Shown one piece after another: positions 10,954 through 22,200 of a stretch of DNA of 64,000 nt. The notes beneath the pieces are model-generated. The model saw only the letters and a list, made by a program, of their open reading frames with translations, searched no databases and was not told the origin of the DNA. The DNA is from Diphasiastrum complanatum (Eukaryota; Streptophyta; Lycopodiopsida; Lycopodiales; Lycopodiaceae): assembly GCA_029204225.1 (NCBI GenBank), contig CM055099.1, forward strand, positions 49,861,105-49,925,104. Reading direction: 5' to 3'. A program made the translations under genes and the position numbers. Within the stretch, counting starts at the first letter, position 1. Each line of letters opens with the position of its first letter.

Positions 10954-12692
10954 CTCGATATATCTATCTTGGAAATCACTAGTGAAGTACAGTTGACAAA
11001 AAAAACTGACCGAAATTGACTCCAACATGGTAGAATCACTATTTTTAGTCAATTTCATAGATATTACAAGAAACTGAAAAAAACTAAAAATTTCGAGTTT
11101 TCGCACTTTTTTTTATTTATTTAAATTTTATGTTTTCTAAAAATTCGTAAAAAACCACTATCAGTTATTAAGCAATTGAAATCAAAAACTCACTTCACTG
11201 TTAGATTTTTAATTTTACTACATTAATGTCCATCAGACATGCAAGACATGCGACATTAAACTGATTTTTCACAATTACGAAATTTTACGTAAAATCAAGT
11301 TCTACGAAAATTGTCAACTATAAAACCAGTCCTGTATCTAACAGTCAGAGTACATGCGTATAACCACTCAAAATAGATCTAAACCACTCATGCATTTCAG
11401 AATCAATCTGAGAATCAACATGCAGACATTCCATGTTAGTACCGTACCTCAAAATAGGAAATTGACATGCATGCAATCAGAACAATTTGAAATTCTACCA
11501 ATTTTGCTCACAAAATTGCAAAACTTCAGATGATCATATTTTTGGCTACAGGACACCAAATTGGATGCTGTAAAGCTCAGCACAAAGGGAGACCTAGTAA
11601 CAAGACAGTTGCGATGTCAACCTGCCACCTAGGATTCACACATGCGAGTTCATAATAGCCAAATAATTTGTAGGAGGGCGCACTTTTTCAAGGCCAATCA
11701 GCTTAAATACTTGCAAACACTCAACCAAGCCTAAAAGTGATGATCCAAATAGTCTTAAATGGTCTCTAAGAGTTCCATGAAGCCTTCATATAGATCCTAT
11801 GAAGCAGTATGGGCTGAGAACCATGAATTCTTGATTTCTAGAAGTCAAAATTGCTACAAACTTGATGGAATTGAAACATAAGCCTCTACCCATCAATTTA
11901 CAGGTCTGATAGCTTGCTGAGAAGGTAAAAAGGAATAAAAATCATGCTGTAAAAAATCCAGAATGATCCCTTATGGATTTAGAGAAATCCATCTCCCAAA
12001 ATTCACCAAAATTGGTCAATTTTTGACAATTTTTGACTTCCTACAAATCCGATTGCTAGAATTTTTGGCTCTAACTTCTAGGGCAGCTTTAAAAGACTAT
12101 GATTCATCTTTTTCCAGCTTCAATTGATGTTCAAAAACTTCCTACCATCCAATTTCATGAAAAAACAAGCAAAAATCATGAATGTTAGCCCTTTCTAGGT
12201 TTTTTCACCATGTCCAATTGGAATTTAATGGCAAGAACGTTTTCCAAATCCGCATGCAATTCAAAATACAGAGTTATAACCAATCAATTGATATGAACTT
12301 GCTGGATTTTGAATTCTACCATCAATTTTGTGCCAAAATCATGGAAAACAAGCCAAATTTGGCTACAAAAGAGCTAGAATCCAAATACATGGGAAGATCC
12401 AACATGCAACCTGAATTTCAACTACTTCAAAGTGAGTTAACTTGCTGGAAATTTTTGATCCATAACTAGTTTTGAGCTACACATGCTAAAACTCCAAAAA
12501 GACAACCAAAATTGATTTCCTCGCACAATTCTCCATAAACCACAATGAAATTTGAGAGAGATATGGATCATGCAAACTGAAATTGGGAAGATCCACCAAC
12601 TTGCAACCTTGCTTCTCTCCTTGGATGAGAAATCTAGTTGATTACCACCAAGCTCCAATGAAAAGCGTCACCTCTCCAAACTTGTAAGCCTT
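10954..12692 (-). other. long gypsy 5' leader, no gene
   Basis: About 1.7 kb separates the PBS (12704-12693) from the gag ATG at 10953. No frame with recognisable motifs was found on either strand; the 95-residue open frame at 12182-12469 has no family feature. Such long leaders occur in some plant gypsy elements. Confidence 0.5.
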
Positions 12693-13130
12693 GCTCTGAT
12701 ACCACTATAAGGGAAGCTCCTTAGATTTTGCTTACAAATCACAAACACAATGATAACACACTATGGAGAAACCACCCAACCAAGTAGAAGCATCCAATCA
12801 AACTCTAGAAGCCTCACCCCCAAGCCAAAAACAAGAAGCATGAATATAGAGTGAGAACCTGGCAATGAATCCAAAACCATGATGAGGAGTAGGGTGAGTT
12901 TGGACCCAATATATAGAGACAAACGCATCTTGGGCACATAGCCATGCATAGCCCTAAGTTCGCTATACATAGATTCACCTAGAATAGAGTCCTAAGCATG
13001 GACCAACTATTCATAGAATTGCTATTGACAGCTCTACACATGCATACACTGTCTCATACCTTGTCTAAATTCCATTTAGTGTGTTCTGCGCCTCACAAGG
13101 ATATTAGTTACTTTCGGGTCACGTCCAGTA
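12693..13130 (-). repeat. 5' LTR and PBS of the gypsy relic
   Basis: Minus strand: LTR end CTTCCCTTATA, one base, then PBS TGGTATCAGAGC (12704-12693). The expected CA terminus is TA here, probably a point change. A TATATATT box sits at 12917-12908 in the correct direction. The upstream edge of the LTR, near 13.1 kb, is a guess; the next element's gag sequence starts about there. Confidence 0.55.
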
Positions 13131-13359
13131 TGATGTGGCATAACTAACAGCTTGTTTCACTGGAGTACAGTGTATCCAAGACTAGGAGTATACTGTATCC
13201 TATGTACTGGTCATGGACATAACAGATGGAGTCAGACCAAAGACAAGATCGAAGGCAGCAGTCAGAGTGAGCCAAAGAAGACAAATGGAAGAGCAAAAAT
13301 AAGCCACGATAGCAAAATGGTGAGAAGAAGACTTGCACGAGATCCGCATGAGAAGGCCA

Positions 13360-13917
13360 CACTGTTGATAAGTGCTGGCTCAATCCAAAAATTGTATGCA
13401 TCCATTGTCATAAGAAGGGTCATGCAGTTGTTGACTGCTACCAAAATCCCAAAAACAAGAAAGCTCAGAGCAGACGAGAGAGCGATAATAGCTCACCCTA
13501 TGTGGAGGAACCCGAGTCCTCCAAGATGGTCGAGGACAGAGCCAACAACCGCAAGAACCCAGCAGCCTACTTGTGTACTGAACTGATGTCTGTACGACAT
13601 CAAATTCAGATACACAAGAAATAATCCTTGATTCAGGTGCAACATCACACTTCGTGGCAACAAGACACATGATCACTGATTATCAAGAATCAGAATTTTC
13701 TAGATATATAATCTTGGGAGATGGATCCAGACACAAATTTAGCGGAACTGGAACGCTATGGTTAAGCACCAAAGGAAGAGACAAAAGACTCGATGACACT
13801 CTATATGTGCCCACTCTTCAGAAGGACCTACTATCTGTTGCTAAGATAGTAGATGCAGGACTAACAATCACCTTTGAAGGCGATACCTACGAAGTGGTTG
13901 AGTCCAAAACCACTTAG
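13360..13917 (+). pseudogene. copia gag zinc knuckle and protease
   Basis: A CCHC knuckle reads CIHCHKKGHAVVDC near 13395-13440. The protease follows, with ILDSGATSHFVATRHMITDY from about 13624 (DSG active site), then ILGDGSRHKFSGTGTLWL and DDTLYVPTLQKDLLSVAKI. Frames differ between knuckle and protease. The order matches copia Gag-Pol. Confidence 0.8.
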
Positions 13918-13995
13918 CTTGTCACCACAGGAAAGCGAAAAGGGAACCTATATCAACTTAGGATCCGAGTACCTTCATAACACCAGATCAACGAA

Positions 13996-14256
13996 TTGAT
14001 GGATATTGTATGGCACAGGAGACTGTATTACATGAATATAGTTGCTCTATACAACGCTAGCCGGAGCGAAGGATTCACTGGAGTCAATATCAAAGATGCA
14101 ACATGCTTGAAGTCCTATGATGCTTGTAACAAAGGCAAGATGTCACGTATATCATTCACCAAAGACTCTTTCAAAAAAAGATATTCACTGGTCGAGATGT
14201 CATCTTCATCGAAGATCAGTTTATCGACCTCAAGGGAAAAGGCAAAGTCCATGTAG
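13996..14256 (+). pseudogene. copia GAG-pre-integrase remnant
   Basis: MDIVWHRRLYYMNIVALYN corresponds to the HxRLGH-type zinc region, and SYDACNKGKMSRISF to the paired-Cys half (the first Cys is changed to Tyr). The catalytic integrase core that should follow is absent: the frame passes within a few bases into the acidic linker before RT. Confidence 0.7.
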
Positions 14257-14261
14257 CCGAC

Positions 14262-15265
14262 TTGTCCGACTCATCCGACATATTGAATTTCGAGGTTTTT
14301 CAGTCGACTATTCTCATTGAAGGTCCAAGCTCATCCACTTTCGACGAACAACATTTCAATGGTAAATCCGAAGATGATGATGTTGCAATTCAACAACTAC
14401 AGTATGATGAAAATGATCAACTTTCTCTACTTCCTAGAAGATCGTCAAGAGCTAGCAGACCACCTATCAGGTATATCGACGAGTCTGCAGCCTATCTTGT
14501 TCACGAACTGATGACTGTCAAAGAGGCACTCAATCAGCCCGATTCCGATCTCTGGAAAGAAGCTACGGATAAAGAGTATTAATCTCTTATCAAGAACTAG
14601 ACATGGACGATTGTCGAATTACCTGCTAGCAGAAACGTAATTTATTGCAAATGGATTTTCAAAATCAAGTACAAAACAGACGGAAGCATCGACAGAAGAA
14701 AATCTCGCCTTGTCGCTAGAGAATTTTCTCATGTATACAATGTCGATTACATTGAGACCTTTAGTCCAGTAGTCAAGCATTCTTCTATTTGACTTTTATT
14801 ATCATTTGCTGCTGTAGTAGATTTGGAAATACATCAAATGGATGTACAAACAACATATCTCAATGGAGTTATCAAAGAAGACATTTATATGGTGCAACCC
14901 GAAGGTTATATTATCGAAGGTAAACACAATCATGTGTGTAAACTCCATAAAGCACTTTATGGCTTGAAGCAATATGCTCGAGCATGTTTCAAAGAATCAA
15001 TACTTTCCTTATTGATCACGACTCTTCAGTTTCGAATGTTTGCTTCACGACAGTGCAGCAGTCTTTTATCATTATCACTTTATACGTGGACGACACATTG
15101 CTCTTTGGCAACAGTATCGATCTAATAAAAGAAGACAAGACAATGCTATCTTCTGAATTCGACATGATCGATCTGGGCGAAGTTCATTTCGGCCTTGGTA
15201 TTCAGATCCACAGAGATAAAAAATCAAAAGTTGATCTACATTACTCAGCAGATGTACATCTATAA
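14262..15265 (+). pseudogene. copia linker and reverse transcriptase
   Basis: 14262-14582 is the linker ending in RRSSRASRPPIRYID and KEALNQPDSDLWKEA. RT continues TWTIVELPASRNVIYCKWIF, LEIHQMDVQTTYLNGVIKED, CKLHKALYGLKQYARAC, and in a shifted frame LYVDDTLLFGNSIDLIKED, which holds the YVDD active site. Stops at 14580 (TAA), 14598 (TAG) and 14790 (TGA), and a frameshift near 15000, disable it. Confidence 0.85.
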
Positions 15266-15377
15266 TATGCTAGTTAGATATAATCTGGTTAATTGCAAGT
15301 TAGCTCTCTCACCAATGGAACCAGGTCTCAAGTTGTCGAAGGACAAGTGTCCCTGAACAATTGAAGAGAAGGAGCAG

Positions 15378-16080
15378 ATGCTTGAGTATCCTTATCATTT
15401 GATAATAGGATATCTTATGTACGCAATGATCTATACCAGGCCAGACATAGCTTTTGCAGTCAGCTCCTTAAGTCAGTATATGACTAACCCTAGTATAACA
15501 CATTGGAAGGCTCTAATCGAAGTTATGAGATATCTTCGAGCTACTATGGACTTTTGCATTTGTTATGCAGCAGTCGACAACGACAAATTCAATTTACTGA
15601 GTGGTTACACAGATGCAAGTTGGGCAGAAGACGTAGACACTCGTAAATCTACTTTTGGATTTACATTCTTCCTCAACAATGGTCCTATTTCTTGGAATAC
15701 TCGCAAGCAATCTTCGATAACTCTATCTTCTACATAATCAGAGTATATTGCAGCCTCACAAGCTACAAAGGAAGCAATTTGGTTGAGAAACTTACTTTCA
15801 GATATCAGTGTGAACCAATATGCTCTGACATTATTATTTTGTGATAATCAAAGTGCCATCGCCTTGTCAGCCAGCCCTAGATTTCATTCTAGGAGTAAGC
15901 ACATTGAAATTAAGTATCACTATGTCAGAAGCAAAGTTCTCAACAAAGAGGTCAGATTGCAGTACTGTCAAACGTAAGATATGACAGCAGATATTTTTAC
16001 CAAAGCATTAAGCTTGGATACACACAGAAAGTTCTGTGCAGAGCTACGTTTAAAGGTCAAGGCATTCATGGATTCAGATT
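15378..16080 (+). pseudogene. copia RT end and RNase H
   Basis: Contains LMYAMIYTRPDIAFAVSSLS, then GYTDASWAEDVDTRKSTFG (RNase H first Asp), SSITLSST, then LLFCDNQSAIALSASPRFHS and SKHIEIKYHYVRSKVL, ending DMTADIFTKALSLDTHRKF. Stops interrupt it at 15354 (TGA), 15735 (TAA, where Glu is expected) and 15975 (TAA, where Gln is expected). Apart from those it is nearly full length. Confidence 0.85.
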
Positions 16081-16089
16081 AAGGGAGAG
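16081..16089 (+). other. polypurine tract
   Basis: AAGGGAGAG directly precedes the TGTCGGA start of the 3' LTR, as expected for the second-strand primer. Confidence 0.7.
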
Positions 16090-17178
<1,089 letters not shown>

Positions 17179-17790
17179 AGCCAATGCATCCCTTTGTAGC
17201 AGAACATTGCTTTAGATTAGTGATATATCCATTTCCTTGTTTGATTAGAGTAAAACATGGAATTTTCGAACGCACCTTTCTACGTAGAGGGTCATTGTAG
17301 TTTGCAGTCGGAATGTTCTTTCCTTGGATGAATATGCCTAGGTGATGTTCGTAAGATATATGTGTTTGGTCGTGGGGCCTGATGATCCAAATCATAGTTC
17401 TATAGGCTAGAATAATCTTGTGAGATTAATGTATAGCTTATAAATTGGGATTTTTCACCAAACTTAGAAATGGTGTGAGTTTTATGTGCATCTCGCCCAC
17501 ACAGATGAAATTACATTGTTGATGTACAAATGAAAGATGGTGGTTTTTTTGTTTTCATGATTAGCTAGGCACGGTTCTAAGCTGTGCATATTTCTTGCTC
17601 AGATATTTTGAATCATAGCGATGACATATGTCATAAATAAAACAGTGTTTTAGGGTTTAAATTTCTTTTGCTTTGTCCTGTAAACTGTGTTTTAGGGATT
17701 GAGCAAACATTGTATAAACACTCGTCGACAAAGTGGTATTTGTAGTCGGTCTCTCGCAGATCTATCCATTGTTACTTGAAATTATTTTTG

Positions 17791-17879
<89 letters not shown>

Positions 17880-18470
17880 CATGGAAACTACTTGGTTTTC
17901 ATCTCACATGAATCTACTGACTTCATATATGTACACGTTTTTTTAGAGAGCATGAAACAAAATTTTCTTCGTCAAGGAATGAAACAAATGACATGTGGGT
18001 TACCAACTAAAACCAGATTTTTTGGATAAACTTTCATCACATAAACCAACATCTAGCAAAAGTGAATTGAGTGTGGTATAATGATACCACCATCTCTCCA
18101 AAATGGTGGTATATATTCCAACCCTTAGATGTGTGGGGATGCACCCACCACTGTCATTGGTGCACCCACCACCCACAATGATCCACTTCCCTCCACTAGG
18201 TGTCATTGCAGTGGGGGAAACACAATGCTCCCCTTCCCTCTAGCAGGGGTCATTGCAGTGGTGAAACACAAGATGATCCACTTCCCTCCGGTAGGTGGTA
18301 ACGTCGGCCCTCCCAAATGCCATTACCTAGATCCTCTTAATGCACGGCGAGGACAAGTGCCCCCAATTTTGATAAGACACACCGCCTAGCCTTTAGTAAA
18401 GGCACGTACTACATGAGCATAGGAGGGAAGCACCCAAGAGACTGACAGGTCAGCAAGGGAGCAGACGGCG
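17179..18470. other. intergenic region with (GA)n, no supported gene
   Basis: A 78-codon open frame on the minus strand (17395-17159) has no recognised motif. A (GA)n tract lies at 17794-17877; the long Arg-Glu open frame across it is an artefact. At 18180-18300 a roughly 60-bp unit (ATCCACTTCCCTCC ... GTCATTGCAGTGG) is repeated imperfectly. Confidence 0.5.
17794..17877. repeat. (GA)n microsatellite
   Basis: Perfect GA run of about 84 bp. Confidence 0.98.
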
Positions 18471-18480
18471 ACACGTGGCA
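18471..18480 (+). promoter_or_regulatory. ABRE/G-box-like motif upstream of the KUP gene
   Basis: ACACGTGGCA matches the plant ABRE/G-box core (ACGTGG) about 500 bp upstream of the first KUP start codon. Known biology: such sites bind bZIP factors in abscisic-acid and drought responses. That it regulates this gene is inference from position. Confidence 0.4.
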
Positions 18481-18566
18481 CGAAAGGCTCCACGTCGCTT
18501 CGCAAGGAAAGCTAGCCTTTTAGCGTTTCTCTTCTTCTTCTTCTTCGCCCCCACCTAACGAGAAGC

Positions 18567-18968
18567 AAAATATTATCGATCGATCGATCGATCGAGAGAT
18601 CGAGAGACGAGCAAAATATTATACAAAGAAAGCAAAATGTTATCGATGATCGATCGAGAGACGAGCAAAATATTGATCGAAAGAAAGCAAAAGATTATCG
18701 ATCTTTGATCGAGCGCGGAGCAAAATATTGATCGAAAGAAAGCAAATATTATCGATCTTTGATCGAGCGCGGAGCAAAATATTGATCGAAAGAAAGCAAA
18801 ATATTATCGATCTTTGATCGAGCGCGGAGCAAAATATTGATCGAAAGAAAGCAAAATATTATCGATCTTTGATCGAGCGCGGAGCAAAATATTGATCGAA
18901 AGAAAGCTAAATCTTATTGATCAGTGAGATTGGGAGACGAGTAAAATATTGATTGAGACAGCAAAATA
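18567..18968 (+). repeat. tandem repeats, 55-bp higher-order unit, in the KUP promoter/5' UTR
   Basis: Alternating modules of about 22 bp (GCAAAATATTGATCGAAAGA) and about 33 bp (a GCAAAATATTATCGATC start with a GATCGAGCG end) form roughly four good 55-bp units between 18680 and 18900, with decayed units on both sides. The array ends within about 10 bases of the first KUP start codon (18977), so it is promoter or 5' UTR. CGATCGATCGATCGATCG precedes it at 18577. Confidence 0.85.
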
Positions 18969-18976
18969 TTATCGGT

Positions 18977-19297
18977 ATGCGATCGGCGTCGAGGGAGCGC
19001 GAGCGTGACGATCGGGAGATAGCGAAGGTGAAGATGGAGGGCGAGGAAGATGAAGGGAAGGGAAGCGGTACTGCACCGAGATCAGCAGCATCGACGCCCG
19101 AGGTTGGTGAGGATTTTTCGGATTCGGCTCATGGGACGGAGGTGGTGGAAAGGCAGATCACGATTAATCCTTCCTTGTCATTTTTGCGGAGGCTTGGATC
19201 GTGTGCTTCGATGCCATCGACGTCTAGAAGTATGAGAAGATTGGACTCGATGGAGGTTGAGGCCAGCAAGGTGGCTGGCATGGGGTCTGGACAGAAG
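18977..19297 (+). CDS. KUP exon 1 (cytosolic N-terminus)
   Basis: Residues 1-107, ending [11 protein letters not shown] before the donor AAG|GTAATT. It is charged and Ser-rich ([20 protein letters not shown], then [20 protein letters not shown]) without membrane segments, as in the variable N-termini of this family. ATGs at 18977 and 19034 are both possible starts; the first lies right after the promoter repeats. Confidence 0.8.
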
Positions 19298-22200
19298 GTA
19301 ATTCATGCATGCATGCAAAGTTTTGTTAGTTTACGCAACTATTTTTGAAAATAATTTTTGCAAGAATTTTGTATCAAGCGCCCGGAGTAATTTCTGTGTT
19401 CTTTTGTTTTCAACTTACACCATAGTGTTTCACAAAGCAAAGGCCACTAATTACCAAAAGGAGGATAACATCGTCGTCTGACAGTTCGCATGTTATTTTT
19501 TTAAGATCTTCATGATATTGCAGATTTGTGTATTTTAGCATTTTTCAGAAGCAAATAGGCTAAACATGTGTGTAGATATGGCCATGTTTGATCGTAGAAT
19601 TTGGGCCTGCAGCAGGACTCCTGCTATACGTTTGCTTCAGTTTAGATTACTTGTGGGTGCAACCCGTCCAAAATGTCTTTTGACTTTTAGGAAAGTTGTA
19701 GCTGTGGCATTTTTTAGAAACTTCTATATGGTACTCAGTTCGGTCAAGTAGCTTATTCAAGAATATTGGATTACCAAGCTTTTTGGAATTAACCAAACTT
19801 ACCAAGCCAGGAACCATACTTAATTTTGCATCAAAACTCATTGACTTTCAATGAATTTCTCCTACGAAACAAGTTCTATTGCTCACATTTCCATGAAATA
19901 AAGCATAAGTTTACATGCGGTGTCTAAGAGCTCTTAACTCTTTTAATTTGAAAGCAACTCGCAATATAGTATGATGAATAACTGAACCGTCATATCTGAA
20001 CTAACTTCGTCCTCCAACAATCAGTAGTGCGTTGGTTAGGACTTGCTCTCCTCTTCATGAGCTGAGGGGTGCGCCACACGAGGTCATGCAAGCGAAAAGA
20101 AAAGTGAGATTATGTACGAAAATTTCCCAATTTTGTGAATCTTTAATCTTACAGTTTCTTACTAGTATCTTTTGGTGCAGATCCTGTCAATGGGATTAAT
20201 TCTGCAGCTAGCATTTCAAAGTATTGGGGTTGTATATGGGGATCTAGCTACATCTCCACTTTACGTCTTCAGCAGCACATTTTCTAACCTTGGCACCCTT
20301 ACTAAAAACGACGTGCTAGGATCGATATCGCTTATTATCTACACACTCACACTTATACCTCTTATCAAATACTGCTTCATAGTTCTACAAGCCAACGATA
20401 ACGGAGATGGTAAGTAATCTCGTCGATTGTTCTTACGTTAATCCTTATAGGTATTCAATCTGGTGCTATAGTCAACCATAATCATCAATCATTTGAATTT
20501 GGTGCAATAATCATTGTATACGGGTAATTTGTGCTTCTGCGCGCTCAGTTGAATGCCTGCTTTACCCATTGTTGTTGCGCGAGCATATGTACCATGGAGG
20601 TGAACTTGACCCATCATTTAAATTCAGCGTTTCGAATTTTAAGTTATTGAGAATCTGCTTGCTATATAGATATGAAAAGTCCATTTTCCACCATGGCGTC
20701 CTTTTATCGATGGTTGCTTTGCTACATTTAACTATCTCCTGTTCTTATGAGTTTAGAATCATTTAGCCTGAAAATCGATGCAGTGACTTGTTCGTTGGGG
20801 ACCATTTTAGTCTGAAATCATTCCAACATCCAAGCGACATAACTTGTGAGACTTTGAAGTACCGGCTATTTGCTAGTTTAGTTAGTAGAATTATCAATAC
20901 GTGATACTAGAAAGTGGTTTCAAAATTCAGAAATATACCAGCCTTTTCTAAATAAAAATTTGATTGTGTTTGCTTTTCAGGCGGGACTTTTGCCCTTTAT
21001 TCTTTGATTTGCAGACATGCAAAGGTTAGTGTGTTGCCAAATCAAAATTCTGAAGATCAAAATGTGTCTTCATACAAGCTTGTCTTGCCTTCAAGGCAGT
21101 TCAAAATTTCCTTGAAAATAAAGGAAGCGCTAGAAAAAAGCAGATTTTATCAGAATGTGTTACTCTATGTTGCGCTTCTAAGCACCTGCATGGTCATCAG
21201 CGATGGTGTCCTTACACCTGCTATTTCAGGTACTCGTGTCATTGCTTTTCTACAATGTTCCATATTTGTGAGGTTCTCATCATGCTCATGAAGCAGAACG
21301 GCTCAACATCAGACATTAAAACCTCATTTTATTCTGGCCTTGTGGCTTGCTGCAGTATTATCAGCTGTGGAGGGGATCAAGGTTAAGGCTATTAAGTTGG
21401 AAAACAGTATGTACCGCCCTCTAGCACTATATCGAGATAATTGATATGCGCTTGTGTCAAAAGTATGGACAGGATTTAAAAGGATGAAAACGGCCAACAG
21501 ATTGATTTTTGTTAAAAGAAATAAATTTGCTCTCTGAGCTCCAATAGAAAATCAAATTGTCGTTACATTATGTGCAGATATTGTGGTGATCATCTCTGTA
21601 GTCATTCTGGTCGGACTCTTCTCTATTCAATATTTTGGAACTGGAAAAGTTGGCTTTTTGTTTGCTCCAATAGTGCTCCTTTGGCTGGCTCTGATTGGGG
21701 GTGTTGGTATCTACAATATTATCAAGCATGACATTGGTGTGTTGAAAGCATTCAATCCATATTATATTCTGAAATTTTTTCGAAGGCACAAACAAGCTGG
21801 ATGGGTGTCCTTGGGAGGAATTGTGCTTTGTATAACAGGTGCATTGTCCTACCTTTCATTTTATGAGCACGTAGGTTTGAAAGAAAGGCTGATAATTTGA
21901 GCCCGTTCCTTTTATGATTTTTCCGGTCAGCTCTCACTTGTGATATCATATTTTGTTAGAACTTACAACGATTCTATGTGGGAATTATGTAAGCATGCAA
22001 CGAAACAGGAAGTATCCAACACACGATTGATCTCTAAGCAAAGGGATATATTAAGTTCAAAAGTTGACAGTACATATGAGTATTGATCCAAAGGAACAGT
22101 GATCAGAACTGCGAACTGCAGTACATTCTATCAAAGACGAAAAACGTTCAACAACACAAATATCTAGCAAACTATCTCCTTTTATTATCTAACTAATCCT

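Noticed and set aside
17733-18029. Open frame with a long Arg-Glu repeat
   Set aside because: It is only the translation of a (GA)n microsatellite with random flanks.
18567-18968. CRISPR-like array
   Set aside because: Units are contiguous, alternating and degenerate without unique spacers, in a plant-type gene promoter.
20028-20095. A tRNA-like A-box (TAGTGCGTTGG) in KUP intron 1
   Set aside because: No B-box (GTTCGA) follows at tRNA spacing, and no acceptor pairing was found.
21839-21900. Extension of KUP exon 5 in the open frame
   Set aside because: The extension has no family similarity, a good donor lies at 21839, and the expected TEAMFADLG block is supplied by exon 6 at 25017.
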